Assembly (NCBI GenBank): GCA_020442505.1
Contig: JAGRJZ010000144.1
Span: 1 to 15,639, forward strand
DNA from: Alphaproteobacteria bacterium
Lineage (GTDB): Bacteria; Pseudomonadota; Alphaproteobacteria; Micavibrionales; Micavibrionaceae
Reading direction: 5' to 3'
DNA: 15,639 bases
Each line of letters starts with the position of its first letter. Position 1 is the first letter of the stretch. A program made the translations under genes and the position numbers. The notes beneath the pieces are model-generated. The model had not been told where the DNA came from. It searched no databases and worked only from the letters and a program-made list of their open reading frames with translations. Shown one piece after another: positions 6,478 through 13,274 of this stretch.

Positions 6478-7992
6478 TCATTCGTTTCGATAAGGCGTTC
6501 CGGAAGCGGTCGGATCCTGATGCGCGGCATATTTTACACCCCGGGAGAGGGACGCGTATTGACGGTCGATCTGAGCGACTTGTTTTTTGAAAGCGGCTAG
6601 TTGTGTCCCCTGAAGCGAGGAGCCGCCCGGCGATTTATGGGTCTGGGGGTTGACCTGCTGTCCGTTGACGATCACTTCGTAGTGCAAATGCGGGCCGGTC
6701 GAGCGTCCCGTCGTGCCAACCGCGCCGATGATCTGTCCCTGCTTGACACGGGCGCCCGGTTTGACGCTTTTGTCGATGCGGCTGAGATGCGCATAGGCGG
6801 TCTTCAAGGAGCCGTTATGCCGAATGCGAACATAATTCCCGTAGGAGCTCCAGCGGCCGGCCATCTCAATCACCCCGTCCCCGGCTGCATAGATCGGCGT
6901 CCCGGTCGGGGCCGCGAAATCAAGCCCCTTATGCATTTTCGTATAGCCTAGAACGGGATGTTCCCGCGCACCGAAGCCCGAGGAGATCCGGGCCCCGTCC
7001 ACAGGCGTCTTCAGCAAGGCTTTACGGGTGCTTTGCCCGTCAGCGGTAAAATAATCGACATCCCCGTCCGGCGTTTCAAAACGATAGACCGGCACCTCAT
7101 GACCGTTGACGGTCAGCCGGGCATAGAGAAGATCCCCGTTCTTAACAAATTTTCCGTCTTCGGTTTCTAGCTGTTCGTAAAGAACCTCGAGGGAATCGCC
7201 CTGACGGATGTCACGTTGAAAATCAATATCCCAGGAAAAGATACGGATCGTTTCGGCCGTCACCGCGTTGGGAATACCGGCCTTTTCCGCGGAACCGAAC
7301 AGAGACACGGCGATGGTGGCCTCTTTGGCGTATAGGCGGGGCACGGTTTTGACTTTTTCGACGGAGGAACGGAAATCACCGTTCTCGCCCTGCTCCAGAA
7401 CAATCGTCTGTAGCGGGTCGAGTGTCATGCGGATGAAGGAAAACGGCACCGCGGATGATCTGCTTTCCTCCGAAAAACGGATCTGGATCGTTTGCCCGGG
7501 ACGGATCGTTTTCGGATCGAGATGCGCGGCCATGGCATCGACCGCCTTATAGGCGTCCGCCCGGGACAGGCCAGCCTTTTGCAGCGCGCCGGAAAGCGTG
7601 TCTCCCGCCCCGATCTTCACGGTCTTTTCGATAACGGAAGGTCGCGCGGCGGGCGGTGAGGGAGGCATCGGAAACGAAGCCTGCGCCGGTTCGGGATGCG
7701 TGCCGTCTATCACACGACTACCCGGAACGGAGAGCGCGGTAGACATAACGTCATTTGCTTCCGTAACGGAAGCAGGGACGAAGGACGCTCCGGAATCTTG
7801 GGAAAACCCGACCATAACGCCCAGTCCCGCGAGAACTCCCACAAACAGGGGCATCACGACATAGCGCAACCGTAAACGATTATGGCGGGTCAGAACGTGG
7901 CGATGGCGCAACGGCAAAAATCGACCACACCGCATGGCCCAGCGGGAAAACGTTGTTTGCTCCGGTCGCGCCTCTGTTTTTTGGGAAAGCAT
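6478..7992 (-). CDS. Membrane-anchored M23 peptidase (murein endopeptidase-like)
   Basis: This 504-residue protein likely cleaves peptidoglycan cross-links in the periplasm. A basic cytoplasmic N-terminus (many R/H, 17-43) precedes one membrane segment at about 45-63. Then come a Pro/Ser-rich linker, a LysM/OapA-like domain at about 120-180 (KIGAGDTLSGALQKAGLS, PGQTIQIRF), a middle beta region, and an M23/LytM domain at about 325-450. The zinc site looks complete: HKGLDFA (first His and Asp) and GPHLHYE (HxH), with YAHLS. It is therefore probably active, unlike LytM activators such as EnvC or NlpD. ATG at 7992 was chosen: GGAT precedes it, and it lies one base after the upstream gene's stop (TAGCATG). 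A TTG 30 nt further upstream would overlap that gene. Confidence 0.92.
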   Translation of the reverse strand: MLSQKTEARPEQTTFSRWAMRCGRFLPLRHRHVLTRHNRLRLRYVVMPLFVGVLAGLGVMVGFSQDSGASFVPASVTEANDVMSTALSVPGSRVIDGTHPEPAQASFPMPPSPPAARPSVIEKTVKIGAGDTLSGALQKAGLSRADAYKAVDAMAAHLDPKTIRPGQTIQIRFSEESRSSAVPFSFIRMTLDPLQTIVLEQGENGDFRSSVEKVKTVPRLYAKEATIAVSLFGSAEKAGIPNAVTAETIRIFSWDIDFQRDIRQGDSLEVLYEQLETEDGKFVKNGDLLYARLTVNGHEVPVYRFETPDGDVDYFTADGQSTRKALLKTPVDGARISSGFGAREHPVLGYTKMHKGLDFAAPTGTPIYAAGDGVIEMAGRWSSYGNYVRIRHNGSLKTAYAHLSRIDKSVKPGARVKQGQIIGAVGTTGRSTGPHLHYEVIVNGQQVNPQTHKSPGGSSLQGTQLAAFKKQVAQIDRQYASLSRGVKYAAHQDPTASGTPYRNE

Positions 7993-7993
7993 G

Positions 7994-8476
7994 CTATCCA
8001 AACGTTGTGTCCAGGGAATCAAGCGCTGCTTCGATCAATTCGCGCGGCTCGGACGTTTTTTTGTTCACATCGGTTACGATATAGATCCCGAAGATCAAAA
8101 AGACAAGGGCGTCGACCGCGTCGCTTTTATCGGCACTCGTCTCGATGAAGCCGGGCAAAAGGCCTATAAACAGAAAAAACAGGAACAAAACCGTGTACAG
8201 GATCGTCAGGGAATAAGCCGGCCGGGTAACGCCGGACAGGATGATTCGGGCCGTGTTCCCGTCAAGCGTCATGTCCACGTCCATCTCAACCTGGGCGTGG
8301 CGCGTCATGCTGGAGGGCGACCCGGTGGTCCCGACCAGCTTAAAGTGTTCCTCCCCGTCCGAAACCGTTTCAATCTCCATCGCCCCTTGCAAACGATTGA
8401 GCAGAGCATCCTTCAACAGGGCCGGTTCAACGGCACGAGACAAATGGATTTTTCGGGAGACCTCGATATGTTTCAT
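7994..8476 (-). CDS. Small membrane protein of unknown function, two TM segments
   Basis: I do not recognise this 160-residue protein. Residues 1-88 are soluble, starting MKHIEVSRKIHL, with a possible beta-rich pattern and alternating acidic/hydrophobic residues (VEMDVDMTL) that resembles a small lipid- or ligand-binding START/SRPBCC-like or OB-like fold, without a diagnostic motif. Two hydrophobic segments follow (about 90-111 and 120-137), joined by a short polar loop, then a charged tail ending LEAALDSLDTTFG-like. ATG at 8476 follows GGGGAT; an in-frame TTG at 8521 would overlap the ialB-like gene and adds non-family sequence. It lies 29 nt after the ialB-like gene and 1 nt before the M23 peptidase, so it is almost certainly co-translated with the peptidase and may act with it in the envelope. 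Confidence 0.75.
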   Translation of the reverse strand: MKHIEVSRKIHLSRAVEPALLKDALLNRLQGAMEIETVSDGEEHFKLVGTTGSPSSMTRHAQVEMDVDMTLDGNTARIILSGVTRPAYSLTILYTVLFLFFLFIGLLPGFIETSADKSDAVDALVFLIFGIYIVTDVNKKTSEPRELIEAALDSLDTTFG

Positions 8477-8505
8477 AATAATGATAATCCCCGGTCTTGT
8501 CAGCC

Positions 8506-9027
8506 TTATTTCATGCCGCAAGCCTTGTTAATTGCGTCATGCGCGGCGCCGGATCCCTTCAGGCTAAACGTATCCTTGGTCTCGGTCCCGCGGGAAGACG
8601 TCCCGGTCACAACCATGCCCGAGCCCTTGCGGATGGTGTGGGCCAGCTTGTCGTCCGTCTCCGCGTCGGGCGCCCACGCCGTTTCATCCTGGGTAAAGAG
8701 GGTAAACCGGCTGGAATCGATCTTCACCGTCGCGTCGCTGCCGCTTTTATAGGTGTAACCGGTGATGTAGCTGAAAACGTTCTTGCTTCCCTCCGCAGGG
8801 CGGTGGGTGATCAAGGCGAACACGTCCCCGCGGCGGCTATAGCTCCCTTCGGCCTTTTTCGGCTGGCTGGCCATGTAGCAGACTTTCTGGCCGTCCTCGT
8901 CGAACGTATAAGCGGCCCAATCGCCATACGTGCCGATCAATTTCGGTTCGGACGCACGAGCCGGTGTGGCGAATAAAACAGCGGCACATAAAACGGCCAG
9001 ACCGAACAAAGGCAAACACTTGCGCAT
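8506..9027 (-). CDS. Invasion-associated locus B (IalB) family secreted protein
   Basis: This 173-residue protein has a Sec signal peptide (MRKCLPLFGLAVLCAAVLF, cleavage after ARA, residue 25). The mature part matches the alphaproteobacterial IalB family: YGDWAAYTF, KVCYMASQPKKAEG, RRGDVFALITHRP, a VFSYITGYTYKSG-like segment, SRFTLFTQ, TAWAPDAETD, the GTSSRGT motif and a final INKACGMK. Two mature cysteines (C50, C170) could form a disulfide. The family was named in Bartonella but is widespread in free-living alphaproteobacteria, so no invasion role should be assumed; a periplasmic envelope role is inferred. AGGGAT lies upstream of the ATG at a reasonable distance. It is the first gene of the 9027-5644 operon, behind the promoter at 9099-9126. 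Confidence 0.9.
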   Translation of the reverse strand: MRKCLPLFGLAVLCAAVLFATPARASEPKLIGTYGDWAAYTFDEDGQKVCYMASQPKKAEGSYSRRGDVFALITHRPAEGSKNVFSYITGYTYKSGSDATVKIDSSRFTLFTQDETAWAPDAETDDKLAHTIRKGSGMVVTGTSSRGTETKDTFSLKGSGAAHDAINKACGMK

Positions 9028-9098
9028 AAAAACAGATCCCTAAATTTATGTCATTATAAAGCCGGAAGATATCCAGCGATTTAAAAAAAGCCGCCCCC

Positions 9099-9126
9099 AT
9101 TATATACCCCCCGCCGTCATTGTCAA
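9099..9126 (-). promoter_or_regulatory. Strong sigma70-type promoter for the ialB-like operon
   Basis: On the minus strand TTGACA (9126-9121) and TATAAT (9104-9099) both match the consensus perfectly with a 16-nt spacer. Transcription would start near 9092, giving a leader of about 65 nt before the ATG at 9027. A second TATAAT (9058-9053) downstream lacks a good -35. The G-run in the spacer is unusual. Confidence 0.75.
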
Positions 9127-9198
9127 AACAGGAAAAACGGTTTTTGGCTGACCACCCCTCAATTTTCCGTGCGATCCCTAACAGCTGGCGTTGTTTTA

Positions 9199-9239
9199 GC
9201 CCCCAGCCCCCTGATACCCGGCCCCTTGGGGCGGGGAGC
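9199..9239. other. GC-rich imperfect hairpin in the ialB/ppa intergenic region
   Basis: The arms 9199-9210 and 9228-9239 can pair at 10 of 12 positions around a 17-nt loop. No T-run follows on either strand, so it is not a classic terminator. It lies just upstream of the ppa promoter. The rest of 9028-9323 holds the two divergent promoters and no recognisable gene. Confidence 0.35.
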
Positions 9240-9251
9240 CTTCACTTTTGA

Positions 9252-9282
9252 CTTGAGTTTCTGCGCTAGAAACCGCTATACA
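9252..9282 (+). promoter_or_regulatory. Probable promoter for ppa
   Basis: CTTGAG (9252-9257) followed by CTATAC (9276-9281), 18 nt apart, resembles the alphaproteobacterial housekeeping promoter pattern CTTGAC-N17-CTATAT. It would give a leader of about 35 nt to the ppa ATG at 9324. GAGGA at 9312-9316 is the ribosome binding site. Confidence 0.55.
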
Positions 9283-9323
9283 AGCGGCATATTCTATCTG
9301 TCAGAAAAAATGAGGACAAACTT

Positions 9324-9845
9324 ATGAATATCGATGCGATCCCTGTTGGGAAAAACCCGCCTGAAGATTTTAACGTTATCATCGAAAACCCTATGGGCGG
9401 CGCTCCGATCAAATACGAGATGGAAAAAGAATCCGGCGCGATCCGGGTCGATCGTTTTATGCAGACCGCGATGCACTACCCGGCCAATTACGGGTTTATC
9501 CCGCACACTTTGTCGGGTGACGGCGACCCGGTGGACGTTGTGGTGCTGACCCATGTTCCGATCATGCCGGGGGCGGTTATTTCGTGCCGCGCTGTGGGGG
9601 TCTTCATCATGAAGGACGAATCCGGGATGGACGAGAAGATCATTGCCGTACCCGTCGACAAGCTGAATCCCTTCTATCACAAGCTTCAATCGATCGACGA
9701 TATGGATCCGGCTTTGCGCAATCAGATCGAGCATTTCTTTGCCCACTACAAGGATCTAGAGTCCGGGAAATGGTCCGAGACGATCGGATGGGAAGGGCCC
9801 GACAAGGCACGTGCCCTGATCGTTGAGGGTGTCGACCGGGCCTAG
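9324..9845 (+). CDS. ppa: Inorganic pyrophosphatase (family I)
   Basis: This cytosolic Mg-dependent enzyme hydrolyses pyrophosphate to phosphate and drives biosynthetic reactions. The 173-residue length is typical of bacterial family I. Key features are IKYEMEKESG, the substrate loop MHYPANYGFIPHT, the family signature DGDPVD (66-71) with its metal-binding Asp residues, VDKLNP, IEHFFAHYKDLE and WSETIGW. GAGGA sits 7 nt before the ATG, and a plausible promoter lies at 9252-9282. tsaE starts 22 nt after the stop and is likely co-transcribed. Confidence 0.97.
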   Translation: MNIDAIPVGKNPPEDFNVIIENPMGGAPIKYEMEKESGAIRVDRFMQTAMHYPANYGFIPHTLSGDGDPVDVVVLTHVPIMPGAVISCRAVGVFIMKDESGMDEKIIAVPVDKLNPFYHKLQSIDDMDPALRNQIEHFFAHYKDLESGKWSETIGWEGPDKARALIVEGVDRA

Positions 9846-9867
9846 GGGCTTTCCGGTACGCTATCCG

Positions 9868-10293
9868 ATGGAGCACGCCTCGCACAGCGAAGAAGACACG
9901 GCGGTGATCGCCCGAACGATCGCGGCGAAGCTTGCGCCCGGATCGTGTCTTTGTTTGCAAGGCGATCTGGGGGCGGGGAAAAGCGTCTTTTGCAGGGCTC
10001 TGATTCGGTCTCTGGCCGGGGAGCAGGATCTCGAGGTGCCGAGCCCGACCTTCACGCTGCTTCAGACATACGACACGCCGTGCGGGATCGTTTATCATTT
10101 CGACCTCTATCGCCTGGACAATCCCGTAGATGTGTTCGAGCTGGGGTGGGACGAAGCCTTGGCAACGGGAATCACACTGGTCGAATGGCCGGAAAAGGCG
10201 GGACCTTACTTGCCGGCGAACGCGCGCCGCCTGACGATCAAACAGACGGGTCCCTTAGACCGGCTCATCCAAGAGTCAGATTACTTGCGCTGA
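9868..10293 (+). CDS. tsaE: tRNA t6A biosynthesis ATPase TsaE
   Basis: TsaE is the small ATPase that regulates the TsaB-TsaD complex in N6-threonylcarbamoyladenosine synthesis. The 141-residue product has the Walker A loop GDLGAGKS (32-39), PSPTFTLLQTY, HFDLYRL (Walker B-like Asp), ELGWDE and VEWPEKA, the standard order for the family. ATG at 9868 was chosen because the conserved region begins shortly after it; an in-frame TTG at 9823 would sit inside ppa. No strong Shine-Dalgarno precedes the ATG (AGGGG at 9844-9848 is about 19 nt away), so coupling with ppa is plausible. Its last 13 bp overlap the end of the convergent lipoprotein gene. Confidence 0.94.
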   Translation: MEHASHSEEDTAVIARTIAAKLAPGSCLCLQGDLGAGKSVFCRALIRSLAGEQDLEVPSPTFTLLQTYDTPCGIVYHFDLYRLDNPVDVFELGWDEALATGITLVEWPEKAGPYLPANARRLTIKQTGPLDRLIQESDYLR

Positions 10294-10634
10294 GCCTTTT
10301 CAAACAGGCTGTCCGCGGAAACGGGCTCAACCTTTGGCTCCGTTTTCATCGTCGTATAAAGGGGCGCTTTCTCCTCGACGACAAGAGAGACGGAGTCTTC
10401 GGCCGCAAGGGAGTCCGCTGACAGATCGACGGCCTCCTCCTGCACAACAACGGAGGGGCCGCGCGCGGGCATCAATTTGGCCCTGACATAGGCGATCCCG
10501 TGACCAGCGGTGCGCTCCATCGTGTAAGGGACGCGTTCATACTGTCCTTGCTCCCACCCCTGGCCGCAACCGGCAAGGAATAAAACGGGCAAGGCGGATA
10601 AAGCGACAACAAGCGAACGAGCGGGCAAAGACAT
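10281..10634 (-). CDS. Small predicted lipoprotein of unknown function
   Basis: This is a 117-residue product with a type II signal peptide: MSLPARSLVVALSALP, then the lipobox LAGC with lipidated C23. The +2 residue is Gly, so outer-membrane sorting is likely by enterobacterial rules, which may not hold here. The mature part (GQGWEQGQYERVPYTMERT) is acidic and of low complexity toward the C-terminus (EEAVDLSADSLAAEDSV), with no motif I recognise. The start is firmly set by AGGAGG (10646-10641) 6 nt before the ATG; a longer in-frame extension upstream has no such site. A perfect TATAAT on the minus strand (10756-10751) may be its -10. The gene is convergent with tsaE, sharing 13 bp. Confidence 0.75.
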   Translation of the reverse strand: MSLPARSLVVALSALPVLFLAGCGQGWEQGQYERVPYTMERTAGHGIAYVRAKLMPARGPSVVVQEEAVDLSADSLAAEDSVSLVVEEKAPLYTTMKTEPKVEPVSADSLFEKAQRK

Positions 10635-10702
10635 GGTATGCCTCCTGTGAGAAAAGGAAGAACATCTGAAAGGATCCAGGAACGAAAGACGGCGCGGACA
10701 CG

Positions 10703-10738
10703 CCTGATTTTCCACTGTACCGAAAATCCGGTTTTTTT
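10703..10738 (+). terminator. Intrinsic terminator-like hairpin followed by a T-run
   Basis: The inverted repeat GATTTTC (10706-10712) / GAAAATC (10722-10728), flanked by CC/GG, forms a stem around a 9-nt loop and is followed directly by seven T (10732-10738). On the plus strand this could end the ppa-tsaE transcript after it has passed antisense through the lipoprotein gene. Read on the minus strand, the same hairpin would lie in the lipoprotein mRNA leader. The stem is AT-rich, so strength is moderate. Confidence 0.5.
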
Positions 10739-10750
10739 GCAACTGTGCGA

Positions 10751-10756
10751 ATTATA
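10751..10756 (-). promoter_or_regulatory. Possible -10 element for the lipoprotein gene
   Basis: A perfect TATAAT on the minus strand; no clear -35 is present at 16-18 nt. Directly abutting it on the plus strand is a perfect TTGACA (10757-10762), which could serve a divergent promoter for the cold-shock gene, but no good -10 sits 16-18 nt downstream of it. Confidence 0.35.
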
Positions 10757-10908
10757 TTGACAGGAACATCGGAAGCGTGCATCACTCGGCGATGAGTTTG
10801 ATACGATACTCTACGACGACAAACGACTTTACGAGACGCCCCGTACCGTCCAGGTTGGGATTTCCCTTTTGAAGTTTTGTTTAAACGAGAGGCGCTTCAG
10901 ACGAAAGA

Positions 10909-10934
10909 GCGTTTTTGCGCGGTTGTAAAAACGC
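10909..10934 (+). promoter_or_regulatory. Hairpin in the leader of the cold-shock gene
   Basis: GCGTTTTT (10909-10916) and AAAAACGC (10927-10934) form a perfect 8-bp stem around a 10-nt loop, ending 18 nt before the Shine-Dalgarno AAGGAG (10953-10958). Structured leaders control cspA-type mRNAs by temperature in other bacteria; that role here is inferred. The gene-free stretch 10635-10966 otherwise holds the hairpin at 10703-10738 and promoter candidates, with no further gene visible. Confidence 0.5.
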
Positions 10935-10966
10935 ATGAAACGGTTCACGCAAAAGGAGAAATCGCA

Positions 10967-11182
10967 ATGGCAACCGGAACAGTAAAATGGTTTAATCCCA
11001 CCAAAGGCTATGGGTTCATCGAGCCCTCAGACGGAGGTAAGGATGTTTTTGTCCACATCAGCGCGGTTGAGCGGGCTGGCATGCGCACCCTGCGCGAAGG
11101 TCAGAAGATCAACTATGAGCTTCAGTCCGAAAAAGGCAAAACCTCTGCCACGAATCTGCAAACGGAAGAAGAAGCCGCGTAA
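10967..11182 (+). CDS. Cold-shock domain protein (CspA family)
   Basis: This 71-residue single cold-shock domain protein binds single-stranded RNA/DNA and acts as an RNA chaperone. It has the canonical start MATGTVKWFN, RNP1 KGYGFI, RNP2 VFVHIS, and the usual RTLREGQKINYEL continuation; the tail is acidic (EEEAA). Length matches the family. ATG at 10967 is preceded by AAGGAG with an 8-nt spacer; an upstream in-frame extension has no family similarity. It is probably monocistronic: a long structured leader precedes it and a strong terminator follows 30-odd bases after the stop. Which csp paralogue it is, and whether it is cold-induced, cannot be told from the sequence. Confidence 0.96.
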   Translation: MATGTVKWFNPTKGYGFIEPSDGGKDVFVHISAVERAGMRTLREGQKINYELQSEKGKTSATNLQTEEEAA

Positions 11183-11208
11183 CGCTGGTTTCGTTTTTTC
11201 GCTTGAAA

Positions 11209-11249
11209 CAAAAAACGCAGGGAACCGGAGACGGTCTCTGCGTTTTTTT
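11209..11249 (+). terminator. Strong intrinsic terminator after the cold-shock gene
   Basis: ACGCAGGGA (11215-11223) pairs with TCTCTGCGT (11235-11243), and CCG/CGG closes a GAGA (GNRA-type) tetraloop with one bulged A. The stem is flanked by an A-run upstream and seven T downstream, so it could work in both directions. Confidence 0.88.
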
Positions 11250-11251
11250 GT

Positions 11252-11272
11252 GCTATAGTTTTGCGCTATAGT
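11252..11272 (+). promoter_or_regulatory. Direct repeat GCTATAGT, possible promoter/operator of the downstream gene
   Basis: GCTATAGT occurs at 11252-11259 and 11265-11272, spaced 13 nt. Each holds TATAGT, a good -10 match, and the palindrome CTATAG. No good -35 exists; the terminator T-run occupies that position for the second copy. It lies 31 nt before the ATG of the FliK-like gene. Confidence 0.3.
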
Positions 11273-11303
11273 CAGCTGGGTACAGAAAGCACGATACCAA
11301 CGC

Positions 11304-13262
11304 ATGAGCGAATCCGCTTTTACAGGTCTGCCGCCTCAAACGCCCCGTACGCCGCCGCCTCCCGCGTCCGAACGGCTGGCGTTTCGAGCCCGGATCGTGG
11401 CGCTTGAAGGCGTTCCGGATAGCCGGCCGGCCCGAACAACCGTTGAGGGCGAAGTGGTTGCCGTGGACAAACAAGATCGCACGCTTCGCGTTCGAACCGA
11501 CCAGGGGGTTGTAACCCTTAAAATTAACGGCGGCCCCCTCCCACCGGAGGGGCAGAAGGTGCAGCTGGACCTTCCACCCGGCGACCTGTCTCGCCAACAG
11601 ATTACGATCCGGGTCCTTGCCGAAGCGGTAACAAAAAACGGTCTGCCCCCTCCCGGCGCCCCGTTGCCACCTGCGGCGCGCGTTCCTTCGGAAGCCGTTT
11701 CCGTTTCGCTGTCTTTTCCGGATACCCCGTCACCCCCTCCGTTGGCCACCAAAACAGCGCTTCCGGTCGCGGGCGGCGCTCCCTTGTCCCCCTCTCTGGA
11801 GACGGGTCAAATCGTGCGGCTTTTGCCTCTTTTTCCGGCGGAGCCGGCCCCCGTACTTTCCAACCTTCTTGCGAAGGAGACAATCGTGACGATCCCACCC
11901 GGGGCTTTTGCGCCGGAAACCTTTCTTATTCCCGATTTCTCGAAAGAGAACACGATAATCATTCCGTCCTCGTTCTCCGGGCGTGGCGTGCCGAACGCCT
12001 CTCTTGTGTCTTCTTTCTTTCCCGGGAGCGCCACCTTTGCAACAGAAACGCAGTCCTTCCTGCCGTCGCCTTTTCCGACACCCACCGATCAGCCTTTGCT
12101 TCAAACGTCCAGTTTGTCCCGCATTGACGTACCTTCCTTTGTCCTAAGGGACGAAAAAGCCGCAATTCTTCCTCCCGGCACACCTCCCTCCACATTGAGG
12201 TCTTTTCTCTTCGACCCGGCGATTGGCTTGTCATCATCGAACAGGCCCGTCGCCGAAAAACAGGACGCGCTTGTGATCAGGCATCTTCCGCCGGATCCTC
12301 TGCGGGCCCTTACCGGAGAAGGAATAAACGCAGGGGTTGACACGGAGCGCCTTTTACTCGGACGACCGACGAGCTGGATAGCACGGATCATCGGCGCCAC
12401 CGGAGACGATCTCCCCCTGATCGCGTTATCAGGAAATCCTGCCAGAAAAGAAGCTGCTTTTGTTCTACAGTTTCGGGCTGGAAATTTGCCGCCCGGAACC
12501 AGGTTGGAGCTTCTTCCTGTCTCGCGCCCGGAATCAGCTGTTTCATCTCAAGGGCCGATCGCGTCCGCCGTGTTTCCGTTGCTTGACTTGTGGGCCGGCC
12601 AGCCCTGGCCAATAATGGAGGATCTGAACCAGGCCCTTTTGGCGCTGGATCCTCCGCTTGCCAGTCAGTTTCAGCACATGATTCCCAACGCGGCGCAACC
12701 CCTTCGAATCCCGGTTACGGCTTTCTTTTTTATCGCCGCCGTGCGGGCGGGGGATGTGTCCGGATGGTTGGGAGACAAGGCAGTCGATGCTCTCAAAAAA
12801 GCCGGGAAGGGGGAGTGGATCACCCGTCTTTCCCGCGAAGGCGCGAGCATCACCCGGACCCTCAGCACGGATGGACCCTCAACGCAGGAATGGCGCAGCA
12901 TGGCGCTGCCTCTTGTGTGGAACGGGGATATTCACAAAATTTTGCTGCATTATCACCAGGACGATCGGAATCAAGGAGAAAACCAGGAAACCGGGCCCCT
13001 GACTCGCTTCCTGTTCGACCTGTCCCTGACCCGGATCGGTCCCGTGCAACTGGACGGCCTTCATTGCCCCGGGCGGCTCGACTTGATCGTTCGGACGTTG
13101 CGTCCCTTCAGCGGCGGGATGAAAGACGCGATGCATGCAGCCTATACTGGTGCGCTGGAACAGGTCGGACTCTCGGGATCGTTGGCCTTCCAGGGCAAAC
13201 CACAACCATGGATCAAGGTCCAGAAACCGCCGCCCCTTGCGCCCGGGGCTTTCTCCGCATAA
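11304..13262 (+). CDS. Large Pro-rich protein with FliK-like (hook-length control) C-terminus, tentative
   Basis: This 652-residue protein has no signal peptide or membrane segment. Residues 1-22 are Pro-rich. Residues about 25-110 form a compact beta-rich domain (VEGEVVAVDKQDRTLRVRT, DQGVVTLKI). Residues about 110-330 are low-complexity Pro/Ser/Thr/Phe sequence, and 350-540 contain repeats of small folded-looking segments. The last 110 residues (PLTRFLFDLSLTRIGPVQLD, GRLDLIVRT, ALEQVGLSGSLAFQG) resemble the Flg_hook domain of FliK, where L-LTRLGPVQL-type strands and an (L)xxxGL helix are typical. FliK/YscP proteins set hook or needle length and switch secretion specificity. No flagellar neighbour is in the window, so this is an inference. 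ATG at 11304 has only a weak ribosome site. The CDF gene follows 12 nt later. Confidence 0.6.
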   Translation: MSESAFTGLPPQTPRTPPPPASERLAFRARIVALEGVPDSRPARTTVEGEVVAVDKQDRTLRVRTDQGVVTLKINGGPLPPEGQKVQLDLPPGDLSRQQITIRVLAEAVTKNGLPPPGAPLPPAARVPSEAVSVSLSFPDTPSPPPLATKTALPVAGGAPLSPSLETGQIVRLLPLFPAEPAPVLSNLLAKETIVTIPPGAFAPETFLIPDFSKENTIIIPSSFSGRGVPNASLVSSFFPGSATFATETQSFLPSPFPTPTDQPLLQTSSLSRIDVPSFVLRDEKAAILPPGTPPSTLRSFLFDPAIGLSSSNRPVAEKQDALVIRHLPPDPLRALTGEGINAGVDTERLLLGRPTSWIARIIGATGDDLPLIALSGNPARKEAAFVLQFRAGNLPPGTRLELLPVSRPESAVSSQGPIASAVFPLLDLWAGQPWPIMEDLNQALLALDPPLASQFQHMIPNAAQPLRIPVTAFFFIAAVRAGDVSGWLGDKAVDALKKAGKGEWITRLSREGASITRTLSTDGPSTQEWRSMALPLVWNGDIHKILLHYHQDDRNQGENQETGPLTRFLFDLSLTRIGPVQLDGLHCPGRLDLIVRTLRPFSGGMKDAMHAAYTGALEQVGLSGSLAFQGKPQPWIKVQKPPPLAPGAFSA

Positions 13263-13274
13263 AATCGTTCCGTC

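Noticed and set aside
7993..8022. TTG start for the M23 peptidase at 8022
   Set aside because: The ATG at 7992 has a GGAT site and a one-base gap to the upstream stop; the TTG would add ten residues overlapping the neighbour.
7934..8752. A 272-codon plus-strand frame opposite the M23 peptidase, small membrane protein and ialB-like gene
   Set aside because: It crosses three real minus-strand genes, has no family similarity and is basic low-quality sequence typical of an antisense shadow.
10757..10785. Full promoter for the cold-shock gene from the perfect TTGACA at 10757
   Set aside because: No acceptable -10 hexamer lies 16-18 nt downstream, so only the -35-like match is noted.
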